IMG/VR virus record: IMGVR_UViG_3300034073_002508
Coordinates: 1 to 25,907 of that record
Length of the DNA: 25,907 bases
Strand: one strand, 5' to 3'
DNA from: a virus
Shown here piece by piece: positions 1-5,663 of the stretch. The position numbers and the translations under genes are program-made. Numbering within the stretch: the first letter of the stretch is position 1; each line of letters opens with the position of its first letter. The notes below the pieces were generated by a model. The model saw nothing but the letters and a program-made list of their open reading frames with translations. It was not told where the DNA came from and ran no database searches.

Positions 1-153
1 CGCACAAACTATGTTGACGATTCACATGTGATGCCTTCTGAAAAGGCATACGGTGAGCCATTTACAAAGATTATCAACGGCCTTTATATTCACATACGTT
101 CGGCATCAGTAACTAAATGGGATGGCCAGCCACGATACAAAAGCGAATACTAA
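1..153 (+). CDS. C-terminal end of an unknown phage protein (partial)
   Basis: The reading frame is open from the first base of the window and ends at TAA 151-153, giving the last 50 residues of a protein that starts upstream. The tail is hydrophilic and mixed in charge, ending in RYKSEY; there is no membrane segment or motif that I recognise. It lies on the same strand as everything else and is followed by a short hairpin and then the next small gene, so it is probably the end of an accessory or replication-region gene. Function unknown. Confidence 0.6.
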   Translation, partial: RTNYVDDSHVMPSEKAYGEPFTKIINGLYIHIRSASVTKWDGQPRYKSEY

Positions 154-162
154 ACATAAACC

Positions 163-183
163 GGGCCGGCTAACCACCGGCCC
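163..183 (+). other. GC-rich hairpin after the first gene
   Basis: Perfect inverted repeat: GGGCCGG at 163-169, a 7-base loop, and CCGGCCC at 177-183. It begins 10 bases after the stop of the partial gene and ends 14 bases before the next start. An A-rich stretch follows on the + strand, not a T run, so it is not a standard intrinsic terminator. It could stabilise the 3' end of the upstream mRNA or act as a weak terminator. Confidence 0.5.
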
Positions 184-197
184 AAAAATAACTAATT

Positions 198-443
198 ATG
201 ACAACTCAACAACTTTGGAGCAAACTACAATTTAAAGCGGAATTTAGCGGCGTTGCTATTTGCCATTGGAATATTGACGGCAAATCAATTATCATCAGGA
301 GTACAGATAAGGCAGCCATTGCCGCCGTTGATCGCTTGGAGCGCTGTTTGTTAGATCCAAAAGACTCCTACAATGGATTGACAGTTCGTAAAGCTCTAAA
401 TATTTTATATAAGCTATGCAAGTCCTATATAAATCCGAAATAA
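198..443 (+). CDS. Small unknown protein, 81 aa
   Basis: Codes for 81 residues, beginning MTTQQLWSKL. The start is the first ATG of the frame and follows the A/T-rich leader aactaatt, a leader type shared with other genes here (for example those at 8806 and 23331), which supports it. The protein has mixed charge, two cysteines and no membrane segment or signal peptide. Its 3' end overlaps the start of the next gene by 28 bases, which suggests coupled translation. It resembles the small fast-evolving proteins found between replication and packaging modules. Function unknown. Confidence 0.6.
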   Translation: MTTQQLWSKLQFKAEFSGVAICHWNIDGKSIIIRSTDKAAIAAVDRLERCLLDPKDSYNGLTVRKALNILYKLCKSYINPK

Positions 444-643
444 CCTACACCGGCAACGGCGCCGGCTTGCTTTATCTGACTAACAAAGAAACGGGAAAAC
501 GGATCAACTACGACTCGCACATGCCCGCGCATCTTGCATCGGTAAAGTATCAGGAGTTGTTAAAGGTAGATGTTGTCATTGTTAAAGATGTCACTTTACT
601 TGACATTCCTATATTTTACTTAGCTACAAAAAAAATTGTGTAA
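416..643 (+). CDS. Small unknown protein, 75 aa
   Basis: Codes for 75 residues starting MQVLYKSEITYTG. Overlaps the upstream gene by 28 bases in a different frame; no later ATG would keep the same fold. The predicted content alternates short beta-like stretches (VDVVIVKDVTLLDI) with a basic C-terminus (ATKKIV). No membrane segment or familiar motif. The gene is followed by the best promoter candidate of the window. Function unknown; the overlap makes the start slightly uncertain. Confidence 0.55.
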   Translation: MQVLYKSEITYTGNGAGLLYLTNKETGKRINYDSHMPAHLASVKYQELLKVDVVIVKDVTLLDIPIFYLATKKIV

Positions 644-647
644 ATAC

Positions 648-678
648 TTGTACAAGAACTTTCAACTACTTACTTTTG
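648..678 (+). promoter_or_regulatory. Bacteroidota-type promoter candidate
   Basis: TTG at 648-650 and TACTTTTG at 671-678 are separated by 20 bp. This matches the consensus known for the primary sigma factor of Bacteroidota (-33 TTTG or TTG, -7 TAnnTTTG). The -7 box sits 19 bases before the ATG at 698, in the 54-bp gap between two genes, which is where a promoter would be expected. Transcription would give a leader of about a dozen bases and would also read into the structured interval at 926-1110. Single TAnnTTTG matches occur by chance in a sequence this long; the position and spacing are what make this one credible. Confidence 0.5.
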
Positions 679-697
679 TCAAATAATTGTTACCGAT

Positions 698-925
698 ATG
701 AAATGTTTATTATTCGCATTACTCACAATTGGCGCTAAATTAAGCGCACAAGGCCCGGCAATCATTCCCGCCGCGCCATTCCACCCACAAGAAGCAGTTA
801 AGAACATACCGACACCAAAGCCCGTGCGAATGAGCGCGGGCGCTCCAAAGATCATTAGTGACAGCATCACTCTTCCACCGGTAAAACCGACATTAGTGGT
901 AAGGCAACCGTCAAAGCGGTCGTAA
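698..925 (+). CDS. Small exported proline-rich peptide
   Basis: Codes for 75 residues. Residues 1-17 form a signal peptide: Lys2, a hydrophobic core (LLFALLTIGA), then LSA followed by Gln18, the expected signal peptidase I site with Gln at +1 as is usual in Bacteroidota. The predicted mature part is about 58 residues, rich in Pro, Ala and Lys, with several PP or KP pairs and no cysteines, so probably unfolded in the periplasm. The only cysteine (Cys3) lies before the core, so it is not a lipoprotein signal. A promoter candidate lies just upstream, so the gene may be expressed independently. Possible roles are a periplasmic effector, lysis aid or superinfection protein; none can be shown. Confidence 0.6.
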   Translation: MKCLLFALLTIGAKLSAQGPAIIPAAPFHPQEAVKNIPTPKPVRMSAGAPKIISDSITLPPVKPTLVVRQPSKRS

Positions 926-940
926 GATTGCGGAAACAAC

Positions 941-960
941 GGGAGTCAAATGAGGCTCCC
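941..960 (+). other. Hairpin at 5' side of structured interval
   Basis: GGGAGTC at 941-947 can pair with GGCTCCC at 954-960 (7 bp, one G-T wobble) around a 6-base loop. It starts 15 bases after the stop of the exported peptide gene and is followed by AAATAT, so there is no T run. It may mark the 5' boundary of the RNA structure that follows. Confidence 0.45.
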
Positions 961-965
961 AAATA

Positions 966-1045
966 TCAGGGCAATGGTTAGCGGTTTACACTCACAACTG
1001 AGAAGTATTTTTCGCCCGCTGCTGGTTCGATTCCGGCGCCTTGAC
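966..1045 (+). ncRNA. tRNA-like RNA without a D stem
   Basis: A T arm is plain: GCTGG 1021-1025, loop TTCGATT 1026-1032, CCGGC 1033-1037, including the typical GGTTCGATTCC. Directly after it, GCCTTGA 1038-1044 pairs with TCAGGGC 966-972 as a 7-bp acceptor-like stem with one G-T wobble. AGCGG 980-984 pairs exactly with CCGCT 1016-1020, which abuts the T arm. Between acceptor and this helix is only AATGGTT, containing a GG like that of a D loop. No normal D stem or 7-base anticodon loop fits; inside the 31-base loop is a small hairpin (CTCA 991-994 with TGAG 999-1002). No CCA follows. The layout recalls the tRNA-like domain of tmRNA or a degenerate tRNA. A T7 run at 1059-1065 could end the transcript. 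A tRNA-derived attachment site is another possibility. Confidence 0.4.
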
Positions 1046-1067
1046 GTGTGAAAGAATGTTTTTTTGT

Positions 1068-1095
1068 AGGGGCGTGGCGAACGAGTCGCGCTCCT
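1068..1095 (+). other. Hairpin at 3' side of structured interval
   Basis: AGGGGCG 1068-1074 can pair with CGCTCCT 1089-1095 (7 bp, one G-T wobble). Stacked inside it, CGA 1078-1080 can pair with TCG 1086-1088, leaving TGG as a bulge. It lies between the T7 run and the start at 1111, so it would sit in the leader of the small membrane protein gene and could affect its translation. Confidence 0.4.
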
Positions 1096-1110
1096 TTCCC
1101 TTAAAAGATT

Positions 1111-1242
1111 ATGGATACTCTTAGATATATACTTGGCTTTTTATTTTTACTTACTCATTGCGTGATGTTAATTTGCTTAATGCTGGGCTTTATAGGAGTA
1201 ATGATATTTCTTGTTAATGCGGCCATAAAAGGAGAAATGTAA
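1111..1242 (+). CDS. Small membrane protein, 43 aa
   Basis: ATG 1111 opens 43 codons ending at TAA 1240-1242. The protein is almost entirely hydrophobic from residue 6 to 38 (YILGFLFLL, then VMLICLMLGFIGVMIFLV), enough for one long or two short membrane spans, with a short charged end (KGEM). The stop overlaps the next ATG by one base (TAATG), so the genes are translationally coupled. Size and hydrophobicity fit a small phage membrane peptide such as an exclusion factor or holin-like peptide, but nothing in the sequence settles its role. Confidence 0.55.
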   Translation: MDTLRYILGFLFLLTHCVMLICLMLGFIGVMIFLVNAAIKGEM

Positions 1243-1490
1243 TGATAAAAGAAATAGTCACAGAAACGGCAATTGTTGATTTAGACAATTATGCGGAAGA
1301 GCTTGAAGTTCTTGAAGGCGTGTTGGATCAAAAGCTTAGGTTGATTTATTATAAAGTTTATCGATTGCAGACGTATGAAATAGACTTAATAAAAAAAACA
1401 GCCAATTGCGTTTGGTTAATAATGCCTAATAAAAAAACGCCGCCCGAATTACCTAAAACAACAAAACCTATCAATCAAATAGGCCGATGA
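1242..1490 (+). CDS. Small unknown protein, 82 aa
   Basis: Codes for 82 residues beginning MIKEIVTETAIV. The ATG overlaps the preceding stop by one base, and AAAGGAG lies a few bases upstream, one of the few Shine-Dalgarno-like runs here. The first half is acidic and probably helical; the second half holds a short hydrophobic strand (CVWLIM) and a Lys/Pro-rich tail (KKTPPELPKTTKP), probably disordered. The stop overlaps the next start as ATGA. By eye the gene is more A/T-rich than the head and tail genes. Function unknown. Confidence 0.55.
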   Translation: MIKEIVTETAIVDLDNYAEELEVLEGVLDQKLRLIYYKVYRLQTYEIDLIKKTANCVWLIMPNKKTPPELPKTTKPINQIGR

Positions 1491-1738
1491 CTAAATTTAA
1501 AGGCGCAAAACTGAAAGGGTTTAAAGATCCTAAAAAGTTTTTAGAGCTTATTAATCATCCGCTTATAAATGTAATAGACGCAAGTATAAAAGCAATAGAG
1601 CCGACTAATTGGAACCGTCACGGTTTTGTGGCTTATGTTTTGTACAAAGATGTAAGGTTTTTGTTGCCAACAAATATTACAGGCAGATTAAAGGCGTCAG
1701 GAAACTATCAATACACAAAAACAAAGATTAAGCGTTGA
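1487..1738 (+). CDS. Small basic unknown protein, 83 aa
   Basis: Codes for 83 residues beginning MTKFKGAKLKGF, overlapping the upstream gene by ATGA. The protein is strongly basic at both ends (GAKLKGFKDPKK and YTKTKIKR) with a hydrophobic middle that includes FVAYVLYKDVRFLLP. A basic charge could mean nucleic-acid binding, but no known fold is recognisable. It is the last gene before the hairpin terminator at 1781, closing the small unit 1111-1738. Function unknown. Confidence 0.55.
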   Translation: MTKFKGAKLKGFKDPKKFLELINHPLINVIDASIKAIEPTNWNRHGFVAYVLYKDVRFLLPTNITGRLKASGNYQYTKTKIKR

Positions 1739-1780
1739 ATAAAGAAGTTTTCATATTTTTTGGTTAGTTAGTTAAAGTTG

Positions 1781-1809
1781 CCCGGTGCGTTTAGGCGTGC
1801 CGGGTTTTT
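1781..1809 (+). terminator. Intrinsic terminator
   Basis: CCCGGTGCG 1781-1789 pairs with CGTGCCGGG 1796-1804 (9 bp including two G-T wobbles) around a 6-base loop, followed directly by TTTTT 1805-1809. It lies 43 bases after the stop at 1738 and ends 5 bases before the ATG at 1815. It probably ends transcripts of the small accessory genes, with read-through feeding the packaging genes. Confidence 0.65.
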
Positions 1810-1814
1810 GCATT

Positions 1815-2030
1815 ATGAGTGAACGAAAAGAACCTATATTTGTAATAAAGAATGGCATTGAAGTACTCAACGCAAAATCCGGACTATGTATGCTCACTGG
1901 CTTTATGTTTATGTCGAACGAATGGAGTAAAAGAGAGTATGCAGAAGCAAGAAGGAAACGCGGCGTTGATTTTAATGAACGAAGGCGAAAAGGATATAAG
2001 GAACAAATGCAAAGTAAGGATGCAAAGTAA
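1815..2030 (+). CDS. Small basic protein, probably truncated by a frameshift
   Basis: Codes for 71 residues from ATG 1815. An earlier in-frame ATG at 1785 lies inside the terminator stem and is not credible. The C-terminal half is very basic and probably helical (EARRKRGVDFNERRRKGYKE), which suggests RNA or DNA binding. The frame ends at TAA 2028-2030 inside a 13-bp tandem duplication. Removing one repeat copy joins this frame to the one ending at 2112 and gives a continuous 94-residue protein that ends with ATGA coupling to the HNH gene. I read it as the N-terminal part of a disrupted gene; reinitiation at ATG 2020 could still supply the rest. Function unknown. Confidence 0.5.
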   Translation: MSERKEPIFVIKNGIEVLNAKSGLCMLTGFMFMSNEWSKREYAEARRKRGVDFNERRRKGYKEQMQSKDAK

Positions 2031-2032
2031 GG
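2007..2032 (+). repeat. 13-bp perfect tandem duplication that shifts the frame
   Basis: ATGCAAAGTAAGG occurs at 2007-2019 and again, directly adjoining, at 2020-2032; an A follows both copies. Thirteen is not a multiple of three. In the upstream frame the first copy reads MQSKD and then meets a stop in the second copy. In the downstream frame the second copy again reads MQSKD and runs on to 2112. This is the pattern expected after a slipped-strand duplication inside a gene. Confidence 0.85.
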
Positions 2033-2112
2033 ACGATATTACGGTAACACAGGGTAACGCGCTCGCAACGCTGCAAAGTATTGCGGGCATTATTAAGCAC
2101 GATATAACATGA
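2020..2112 (+). pseudogene. C-terminal fragment of the disrupted small gene
   Basis: From ATG 2020 the frame codes for 30 residues (MQSKDDITVTQG..., ending IIKHDIT) and stops at TGA 2110-2112, overlapping the HNH start at 2109 as ATGA. That tidy junction argues that this frame is the genuine 3' end of the gene starting at 1815. The ATG lies 8 bases before the upstream stop, so reinitiation could produce this short peptide. The same frame is also open back to an ATG at 1852, but there it runs against the better frame. Treat as the second half of a split gene. Confidence 0.5.
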
Positions 2113-2441
2113 CACGTATAATAAAGCATCAGCCGCGACCGTGGCAGCCCGAAAGGAAGGCCCAAGAGAGGCGCCGCAATAATAACAACGAGTTTTACAA
2201 CTCCCAAGCGTGGAGGAAGTATCGCCGCGCGTTTATAGATAACAATCCTTTGTGCGTTGCATGCGATGGGAATGGATTGTTTGTTGTTGGTACGGTAGTG
2301 GATCACATTGTACCTATCAACGAGGGCGGCTCTAAATGGGATATATCTAACCTGCAAACGTTGTGCGATAGTTGTCACGCTATTAAGTCAGGAAGGGAGG
2401 CCCACACCGGGCGCAAACGTCAAGGGGATGGGGGGGTCTAA
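2109..2441 (+). CDS. HNH endonuclease next to the terminase genes
   Basis: Codes for 110 residues. The HNH beta-beta-alpha metal fold is visible: CVAC (Cys49, Cys52), VDHIVPI (Asp65, His66), GG at 73-74, Asn81, then CDSCH (Cys86, Cys89, His90). The four cysteines would bind a structural zinc and His66 is the general base. A basic, Asn-rich N-terminus (residues 10-27) precedes YNSQAWRKYRR, the usual lead-in of phage HNH proteins. Length is typical. HNH proteins beside small and large terminase genes are known in several phages to assist the terminase in cutting cos ends, so this one probably serves DNA packaging rather than homing. Starts by ATGA overlap; 104 bases separate it from the small terminase. 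Confidence 0.88.
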   Translation: MTRIIKHQPRPWQPERKAQERRRNNNNEFYNSQAWRKYRRAFIDNNPLCVACDGNGLFVVGTVVDHIVPINEGGSKWDISNLQTLCDSCHAIKSGREAHTGRKRQGDGGV

Positions 2442-2545
2442 TCTCTACGCGATCCTGGGCAACACCGCCGCTGCCACTTTTCGTAGGGTCGGGCAGTGTT
2501 TTGGGCCTATGGTATTAAGATTAAATCTAAACAAGCCGTAAAAAC

Positions 2546-3010
2546 ATGAGAAAGTTACCGGACAAAGTCAAAGAACAGCGCGGAACGCTTAAAAAAAGCC
2601 GCGTCAATCCGGGCCAACCAATCGCCCGACAAATAACAACAATTCCAACTCCGCCTCCATCATTGCCGGAATCCGCGCATCGTATTTGGTACGACCAATG
2701 TACTAATCTTTGCGAGATGGGAATTTTAACGGCCGCCGATCTTGCATTGGTAGAATCCTTTTGCGTCGAGAAAATGAAGTACGACCGAGCGACTGAGTTT
2801 CTCGAAACAAGCGGACTTAAAAAGCCGGGAGATATGCTTGATAGTACCAATAAGGGAAATACTAAGATGGTATCATTGTACATTAAGATTCAGGATCAAG
2901 CGTTGGCAAACATGATTAAAATAAGTAGCCGGTTTGGATTTGATCCTGTCAGCCGTACAAGTATTGGAGCGTCGGAGGTCAAGAACGATCCGTTAAGTGA
3001 TTTAATATGA
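2546..3010 (+). CDS. terS: Terminase small subunit, P27 family
   Basis: Codes for 154 residues. The order of elements fits the P27 family: a basic N-terminus with RVNPGQP (residues 19-25), a Pro-rich linker (PTPPPSLPESA), a helix with IWYDQC, then MGILTAADLALVESFC, and a helical C-terminal half. It recognises the packaging site and regulates the large subunit. Position just before the large terminase, with an ATGA overlap at 3007-3010, supports the call. The intergenic 2442-2545 contains no other gene that I can see; a 5-bp palindrome (2518-2528) lies close to the start and may be chance. Confidence 0.85.
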   Translation: MRKLPDKVKEQRGTLKKSRVNPGQPIARQITTIPTPPPSLPESAHRIWYDQCTNLCEMGILTAADLALVESFCVEKMKYDRATEFLETSGLKKPGDMLDSTNKGNTKMVSLYIKIQDQALANMIKISSRFGFDPVSRTSIGASEVKNDPLSDLI

Positions 3011-4707
3011 AAGCAGAGGAGGCGCGCAAATTAGTAGATGACTTTATTTCCGAAGGGCTCAATCCGGAATCGGTATTTAGTTCGTGGGCGCGCAAATTAG
3101 TAGCTCAACACGTTGCAGACTTGGAAGCGGCAAAGTCAAAAGATTATCTTTACTACTTTGACGAGGCCGCCGCAATGCACATTTTACAGTTCTTTGAACA
3201 TATACAATTTTCAGAGGGCAATTTTCGCGGCAAACCTTTTGATCTTCACGGATGGCAGGCTTTTACTTTGTGGTGCGTTTATGGATGGAAGGTAAAGAGT
3301 AATGACTGGCGGCGATATTTTAAAGTATATATCAAAATCGCCCGAAAAAACGGGAAGACAGAGTTTTTGAGTGGAATTGGCATCTACGGGCATCGCTTCG
3401 ACAAATACGAACGCGACGCGCAGGTATATTGGTTTGCGACCGCCAAAAAACAAGCGACAATCGGATTTAGGAAGCAGCAAGCAATGACGCGACTTTTGTG
3501 CGCGAAATCGCCAACGTATTCGAGTAAAGTTCGCGTCTATACTCATTCAATCTCCGATCGGGACGCCAATGGATTTACGTCGTATTTGGGCCGCGACTCA
3601 AAATCTGAAGATGGAACAAATCCTTTTTACGGTATTTGTGACGAGTACCACGCTCACCCAAATAACGATATGATGGACGTAATTGAATCCGGAATGGGCG
3701 CGCGTAAAAGCCCTTTGATTTGGGTAATTACGACAGCGGGTAAAAATCCGGATGGAGTTTGCGCGACATTTGAAAAAACCTGTAAACAAATACTTGATGG
3801 CGTAATACCTAATCCAGGTATTTTCCCTTTGATATTCGACATTGACCAAGATGACGACTGGCAGGACGAGCGGATATGGAAAAAGGCAAATCCTTCGCTT
3901 GGTGTATCCATCTCTTACGACTATCTACGCCGGGAGCTATCAAAGGCGCTCACAGAAGGAACCACCGCAAAAAACAACTTCCTTACCAAAAATCTAAATG
4001 TTTGGGTAACGTCGTTAGATAATTGGATTGATGATGCCGACTGGATGCAAGGCGCTGAGATTGTTACAGAGTCGGAGCTGATTGGCCGCTCTTGTGTTGG
4101 CGGGCTTGATTTGGCATCTAATTCAGATACTTGTTCCCTCATTTGGTTATTCCCTCCCGAAAACGAAGGCGAAAAAATAAAGATATTATTTCGATGTTGG
4201 GTCCCTGAGGATGAAGCGATAAAGGTCACAAAGCTTCGCGGCTTCCCTTACCTTAAATGGATCGAAGATGGCGAACTAACCGCAACTCCTGGCAACGTCA
4301 CCGACTACGACTATATTTTAAAGCAAATTGACGAAGACGCTCAAAAGTTTAAAATTCACTCTATTGGGTACGACCGCTATGGCGCCGGACAAGTTTCTAA
4401 ACGCCTAACTGATTCGGGAATAATGGTTTCTCCGTTTGGTCAGGGCTTTCTATCGATGTCGGCTCCTACAAAGGAATTGGAACGATTAATTAAAAGCGGA
4501 CAAATCCAACACGGAGGGAACCAAGTACTACGCTGGATGGCATCTAACGCAGTAGTTCAACAAGATCCACACGAAAACATTAAGGTTGTCAAAGGTGAAG
4601 CGTATGGAAAAGTAGATGGAATTGTTGCGCTTGTTATGGCCTTAGGGCAATGGGTGACTTTTAATGACGAAATAAACACGAATTACAACGTATTCACGAT
4701 ATTATGA
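3007..4707 (+). CDS. terL: Terminase large subunit
   Basis: Codes for 566 residues, the usual length for the Terminase_1 type of HK97-like phages. ATPase domain: FDLHGWQAF (78-86) is the adenine-binding region, ARKNGKT (112-118) the Walker A-like loop and YGICDE (208-213) Walker B with catalytic Glu213; ITTAGK (241-246) fits the coupling motif. Nuclease domain: Asp368 in GGLDLAS, Asp456 in GYDRYGAG and Asp537 in KVDGIVALVMA are the expected metal ligands. It translocates DNA into the procapsid and cuts the concatemer. All key residues are present. The N-terminus has ARKLV twice (residues 6-10 and 28-32), coded by a 17-bp repeat. Overlaps terS and thyX by ATGA. Confidence 0.95.
   Translation: MKAEEARKLVDDFISEGLNPESVFSSWARKLVAQHVADLEAAKSKDYLYYFDEAAAMHILQFFEHIQFSEGNFRGKPFDLHGWQAFTLWCVYGWKVKSNDWRRYFKVYIKIARKNGKTEFLSGIGIYGHRFDKYERDAQVYWFATAKKQATIGFRKQQAMTRLLCAKSPTYSSKVRVYTHSISDRDANGFTSYLGRDSKSEDGTNPFYGICDEYHAHPNNDMMDVIESGMGARKSPLIWVITTAGKNPDGVCATFEKTCKQILDGVIPNPGIFPLIFDIDQDDDWQDERIWKKANPSLGVSISYDYLRRELSKALTEGTTAKNNFLTKNLNVWVTSLDNWIDDADWMQGAEIVTESELIGRSCVGGLDLASNSDTCSLIWLFPPENEGEKIKILFRCWVPEDEAIKVTKLRGFPYLKWIEDGELTATPGNVTDYDYILKQIDEDAQKFKIHSIGYDRYGAGQVSKRLTDSGIMVSPFGQGFLSMSAPTKELERLIKSGQIQHGGNQVLRWMASNAVVQQDPHENIKVVKGEAYGKVDGIVALVMALGQWVTFNDEINTNYNVFTIL
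3021..3103 (+). repeat. 17-bp direct repeat in the terL start region
   Basis: GGCGCGCAAATTAGTAG is found at 3021-3037 and at 3087-3103. The 66-base offset is a multiple of three, so both copies code for ARKLV in the same frame. It may be a small in-frame duplication in the N-terminal helix, or a DNA signal within terL, for example near a packaging site. Confidence 0.7.
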
Positions 4708-5411
4708 TAAACGCAAACAAAGTTGAACTTTTAGGCTATTACGGATCGGACGAAACAATCGCGTTAAGCGCTTGGACTTCAACGAGCCGTGAATTATCGC
4801 ACGAAAAGCGCGAACGAATACCAGCGCTAATTAATCAACTTTGGAGCGCCGATCCAGTTCCACACGGAACGCCATTTGAAAAAGGAATGGTGCACTTTTT
4901 AGTTACAGCCGACATTGCAACGCATATTCATTTTTTAAAGCATCGAATTAGCAGCATAAACGCAGAAAGCGCGCGTTACAAAGAATTGAAGGAAGACAAA
5001 GTTTTTGTGCCGGTAGATTTTAAGCACGCTCAATTAAATTATGATGAAATAACAGATCCGGAGGTTAATGCTTTTTTTGTTACGCAATTACACGAACCGT
5101 ATAACTGGGGCAGCGCTTTATCATTATTCAGCAACTTATCAAACGCCCTATATCACGAAGCTGTTAAGCAGCTAACGCCGCAACTTGGCAGGAAGCGCGC
5201 CAAAGAGTCGGCAAGGTATTTTAAATTGTATAACTCGCAGATAACCTTTGACGTAATGTTTAATCTTCGATCCTTCCATAATTTCTACACTCAAAGAGCC
5301 GACAAGCACGCCCAGGTAGAAGTCCGTGAAATTGCCCTACAAATGATGGAATTGATTAAAAGCATTGAGGGCCAACCGTTTAAACACACCTTAAAAGCGT
5401 GGGGCGTTTAG
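4704..5411 (+). CDS. thyX: Flavin-dependent thymidylate synthase
   Basis: Codes for 235 residues. The ThyX signature RHRxxSxNxxSxRY appears at 79-92 as KHRISSINAESARY, with Lys instead of the first Arg. Other family marks are PHGTPFEKG (53-61), FNLRSFHNFYTQRAD (186-200) and KHAQVEVREIA (201-211), which supply FAD and dUMP contacts (Arg189, Gln204, Arg208). The enzyme methylates dUMP to dTMP using methylenetetrahydrofolate and FAD with NAD(P)H. Length is normal. It overlaps terL by ATGA and lies between terminase and portal, so it is expressed with packaging genes rather than with replication genes, an odd place for a nucleotide enzyme. It would supply dTMP during late phage DNA synthesis. Confidence 0.93.
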   Translation: MINANKVELLGYYGSDETIALSAWTSTSRELSHEKRERIPALINQLWSADPVPHGTPFEKGMVHFLVTADIATHIHFLKHRISSINAESARYKELKEDKVFVPVDFKHAQLNYDEITDPEVNAFFVTQLHEPYNWGSALSLFSNLSNALYHEAVKQLTPQLGRKRAKESARYFKLYNSQITFDVMFNLRSFHNFYTQRADKHAQVEVREIALQMMELIKSIEGQPFKHTLKAWGV

Positions 5412-5611
5412 TCGAAGCCCGTGAATTTAAAAAACAATACGATGACGCCTGTATAAACGAACCATACAAGGCGCGGTATTTGATTTATAATGAATTAGAA
5501 CAGGCATTTTTTGCGAAAAAAGGGCGTAAAAAGTATAAGAATTACGGAGTTTTCCGAAAATGCCTATCTATTATGCGAAAAAACGAACAGAAAAAGGTTA
5601 AACGCCTATAA
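5399..5611 (+). CDS. Small basic unknown protein, 70 aa
   Basis: Codes for 70 residues from GTG 5399, overlapping the end of thyX by 13 bases; no ATG is available in this frame before residue 59. The protein is rich in Lys and Arg, especially at the C-terminus (KKGRKKYKNYG, then RKNEQKKVKRL), and in Tyr. It has no membrane segment. The charge suggests nucleic-acid binding, perhaps related to packaging. Start codon and reality of the gene are less secure than those of its neighbours. Function unknown. Confidence 0.5.
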   Translation: MGRLVEAREFKKQYDDACINEPYKARYLIYNELEQAFFAKKGRKKYKNYGVFRKCLSIMRKNEQKKVKRL

Positions 5612-5663
5612 TGTTACCCAAAAAAAGCGGTAAAACGTGCAATATCCTACCATATTTGCACAA

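Noticed and set aside
966-1045. Canonical tRNA
   Set aside because: The T arm and acceptor-like stem are good, but no 4-bp D stem and no 5-bp stem with 7-base anticodon loop can be drawn, so no amino acid can be assigned.
1852-2112. 86-codon frame from ATG 1852
   Set aside because: Up to about 2007 it competes with the frame from 1815, which follows a terminator and a proper start. Only its last 30 codons seem genuine, as the displaced end of the 1815 gene.
1884-2378. Open frame of 164 codons on the minus strand
   Set aside because: It runs antisense to the HNH gene and the small gene before it; the HNH protein has clear motifs, and all other genes are on the + strand.
2308-2541. 77-codon frame overlapping the HNH gene and the gap before terS
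   Set aside because: It overlaps the metal-binding part of the HNH gene in another frame and has no recognisable features.
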